Assembly (NCBI RefSeq): GCF_902364365.1
Contig: NZ_CABJDN010000001.1
Coordinates: 620,001-684,000 of the forward strand
DNA length: 64,000 nucleotides
DNA from: Bacteroides intestinalis
Lineage (GTDB): Bacteria > Bacteroidota > Bacteroidia > Bacteroidales > Bacteroidaceae
Direction: 5' to 3'
Shown: positions 61,672-64,000 of the stretch, piece by piece
Layout: every line of letters begins with the position of its first letter
How positions within the stretch are numbered: the first letter of the stretch is position 1
Program-made: the position numbers and the translations under genes
Notes under the pieces: generated by a model
What the model saw: the letters and a program-made list of their open reading frames with translations, nothing else
Told to the model about the DNA's origin: nothing
The model's database searches: none

Positions 61672-64000
61672 ATGAAGAGACCTATTCTCTTATTGTTTGC
61701 TGCCCTTTTGTGGGGTGGCACAGGATTGCTTCATGCTCAGGAAGAAGCGCCTTTTCTCCCCTCAGCGGCAGATGCCCGTTGCAAACAGTGGGTAGATTCT
61801 GTATATTCCGGTTTGAACCTGCAGGAAAAAGTAGGGCAGTTGATTGTTACCACCTTTCCTGCCAAAGTAGATAAACAGAAGAAGAAACAGATACGCGATC
61901 TGGTTAAGAAATATAAGATAGGAGGTCTGCTGTTTGCCGAAGGTACACCGGAAGAGCAGGCTATACTGACGAATATTGCCCAGAAGAATTCTAAAGTTCC
62001 CGTTATGATTACTTTCGATGGTGAATGGGGACTCTCTATGCGCCTGGAAGGTACGCCTTATTTCCCGAAGAATGCTGCACTTGGCTGTATTGAAGACAAC
62101 CATCTGATTTATGAATACGGGCGTGAAGTGGCACGGGAATTTCGTGAGCTGGGTGTTCATGTGAATTTTGCACCGGATGCGGATGTCAATACCAATCCTC
62201 TGAATCCGGTAATCCATGTACGCTCTTTCGGGGAAGACCCGAAGAAGGTGGCTGAAAAGGTGGTCGCTTATAGTCGTGGACTGGAGAGTGGCGGTGTGTT
62301 GTCCGTGAGCAAACACTTCCCCGGACACGGGGATACGGATGTGGACTCGCATAAAGGATTACCGTCACTATATTATAACCGCGAACGCCTGGATAGTGTG
62401 GAACTGTATCCTTTCAAAGAAATGATACGTGCCGGCTTGGGTGGGGTGATGGTTGGTCATCTGCAGGTACCTGTGCTGGAACCGGATGCTATCACGGCTT
62501 CTTCACTTTCCGGAAATGTGGTGACCGGATTATTGAAAAATGAAATGGGATTCCAGGGGCTGGTGTTTACGGATGCATTGGATATGAAGGGAGTTTCATC
62601 TGTGCCCCAGGTTACTACAAAGGCCTTGCTTGCAGGAAATGATATGGTGCTGGTGCAGTATAATACTGAAAATGCTGTGCAGGAGGTACTGAATGCGGTG
62701 AAAGACGGTGTTCTTTCGGAGAAGGTTGTGGAAGAGAAATGCCGTAAGATACTTACTTATAAATATCTGTTAGGTTTACGTCAGCCGCGCCCGCAGTTGC
62801 AGGTTAGCGGAATGAGTTATCGTATCCATACGGACGAAGCCAAAGCACTGGTAACGCGACTTCGCCAGGCTGCTGTTACGGTTCTGGGTAATCATTTTGG
62901 AGTATTACCGTTGACACCTGTTGACTACACTCCGATTGCACTGCTGAGTGTAGTCGAAGGTAAAGACAGCATCTTCATTGCTGAAATGAAGAATTTATCA
63001 CCTGTTCCTGTTGAGTGTTTTCATTTGACGAGGGAGATGAGTGGAGATGAGCGCCGTGAATTGGCACGCAAACTGGCGAATTATCGTCGGGTTGTAATCA
63101 GCATATCAGGTAAAGATACAGATGCACTTGCTTATGCCGATTTTCTGGCAGGATTGAATTTGCCCGCCCCCATCGTATATGCTTTCTTTACGTCCTATCG
63201 TGCAATGCAACCTTTGGTTCCGGCTTTGAATCAGGCCAGTGCTGTGGTGTTGGGACATTCGTCGGAAGCGGATATTCAGCAATATGTAGCGGGTGTGATG
63301 TTTGCTAAAGTCCCTGCTCAGGGAAAGCTTTCCATGAGTATCGGTAACCTCTATCAGGCCGGTGAGGGAAGTATGATTACTCCGGGGATGAAACCGGGAC
63401 GTATTATTCCTGAAGATTTGGGAATGAAGTCTAATGAGTTGCATCGTATCGATGCGATTGTCAAGGGCGGATTGGCTGCCGGAGCCTATCCAGGTTGTCA
63501 AGTGCTGGTGTTGAAAGATGGTCAGACGGTATATGATAAGTGTTTCGGTACTCATTCTGATAAAGACACCACTGCTGTACGCCCTACAGATATGTTCGAC
63601 CTTGCTTCTTTGACGAAGACTACTGCAACACTGCTTGCCGTGATGAAACTTTATGATACGGGTAAGTTGAAGCTGACGGATAAAGCGTCCCAGTATTTGC
63701 CGTTCTTGCGGAATACTAATAAGAAGAATATTACAATAAAGGATTTGCTTCTTCATGAGTCCGGGCTGCCTCCTTATATTCGTTTTTATCTGGAGGCCAT
63801 CGATCCGAACTCGGTGCATGGCCCGTATGCTCAAAGTTGGGTGGATGAGTGGCATCGCACGCAGGTCAGTGAACATAGCTATTATTGTTCAAACTTCAAG
63901 TTTAAGAAAGGTTTGGTAGCTGAAAAAGAATTATCTACTTACAACTTGCATGTAGCTGACAAAATGTGGCTGAACAAGAGTTTCAAGAATACCATCTTGC
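61672..64000 (+). CDS. GH3 glycosidase-beta-lactamase fusion, cut by window end
   Basis: At least 776 codons; open to the last base. Signal peptide ends near LLHAQ. The GH3 domain (about 35-370) has SKHFPGHGDTDVDSH, the NagZ-type loop with catalytic histidine, and FTDALDM with the nucleophile aspartate, so a beta-N-acetylhexosaminidase acting on cell-wall fragments is likely. A linker domain follows. From about residue 580 a serine beta-lactamase-like domain begins (VLVLKDGQTVYDKCFG) with the SLTK motif (S-x-x-K). The later YxN and KTG-type motifs must lie beyond the window. It follows the nucleotidase gene by 34 bp. Confidence 0.93.
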   Translation, partial: MKRPILLLFAALLWGGTGLLHAQEEAPFLPSAADARCKQWVDSVYSGLNLQEKVGQLIVTTFPAKVDKQKKKQIRDLVKKYKIGGLLFAEGTPEEQAILTNIAQKNSKVPVMITFDGEWGLSMRLEGTPYFPKNAALGCIEDNHLIYEYGREVAREFRELGVHVNFAPDADVNTNPLNPVIHVRSFGEDPKKVAEKVVAYSRGLESGGVLSVSKHFPGHGDTDVDSHKGLPSLYYNRERLDSVELYPFKEMIRAGLGGVMVGHLQVPVLEPDAITASSLSGNVVTGLLKNEMGFQGLVFTDALDMKGVSSVPQVTTKALLAGNDMVLVQYNTENAVQEVLNAVKDGVLSEKVVEEKCRKILTYKYLLGLRQPRPQLQVSGMSYRIHTDEAKALVTRLRQAAVTVLGNHFGVLPLTPVDYTPIALLSVVEGKDSIFIAEMKNLSPVPVECFHLTREMSGDERRELARKLANYRRVVISISGKDTDALAYADFLAGLNLPAPIVYAFFTSYRAMQPLVPALNQASAVVLGHSSEADIQQYVAGVMFAKVPAQGKLSMSIGNLYQAGEGSMITPGMKPGRIIPEDLGMKSNELHRIDAIVKGGLAAGAYPGCQVLVLKDGQTVYDKCFGTHSDKDTTAVRPTDMFDLASLTKTTATLLAVMKLYDTGKLKLTDKASQYLPFLRNTNKKNITIKDLLLHESGLPPYIRFYLEAIDPNSVHGPYAQSWVDEWHRTQVSEHSYYCSNFKFKKGLVAEKELSTYNLHVADKMWLNKSFKNTIL

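Overview
The window looks like the chromosome of a gut Bacteroides or close Bacteroidales relative. The evidence is paired SusC/SusD genes, surface-type lipoproteins with acidic residues after the lipobox cysteine, promoters with the TAnnTTTG -7 element, mostly no Shine-Dalgarno sequence, and many polysaccharide-degrading enzymes. The species cannot be fixed from the sequence alone.

Layout. 56-17999 is a pectin-type polysaccharide utilisation locus on the + strand: SusC/SusD, a PL1 pectate lyase, a putative surface glycan-binding lipoprotein, a GH28 polygalacturonase, a serine-type sulfatase and a second SusC/SusD pair. The two SusC N-termini and their leaders are near copies. 18437-23568 is a three-gene uptake system with the organisation of the B. 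thetaiotaomicron xenosiderophore locus XusABC. 24173-34035 is a second carbohydrate cluster without SusC/D: GH2, PL1 and two large proteins that resemble six-hairpin glycosidases. 34019-38614 is housekeeping: DUF456 protein, tRNA-Pro, tRNA-Phe, malate dehydrogenase, an S1-domain RNA-binding protein, a Ser/Arg-rich secreted protein and rplS. 38794-44645 holds an outer-membrane barrel protein, a DUF6266-like protein, an AAA/DUF4143 ATPase behind a perfect 26-bp inverted repeat, and a ROK sugar kinase. 44823-50782 is a MacAB/TolC-like export operon, followed by two glycosyltransferases. 53218-57574 is a xylan-type pair (GH43 and a GH43-GH10 fusion). Then come a sugar aminotransferase with an acyltransferase on the - strand, a 5'-nucleotidase split over two genes in reversed domain order, and a GH3-beta-lactamase fusion cut by the window end.

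How the genes work together. In the first locus, SusC/D pairs would import oligosaccharides cut by PL1 and GH28 after the sulfatase removes sulfate. Hairpins that could act as intrinsic terminators lie between SusD and PL1 and between xusB and xusC, and could uncouple expression inside these operons. No sensor or regulator gene of either locus is visible, so regulators must lie outside the window.

The most unusual material is non-coding. Two intergenic arrays (23747-23878 and 52877-52981) are built of imperfect palindromes at an exact 22-bp period, with unrelated core sequences. Five junctions between co-directional genes carry short arrays with an exact 7-bp period, each with a different heptamer, just before the next start codon. 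A 31-bp element is shared upstream of the GH28 and the second susC. Functions for all of these are inference only.
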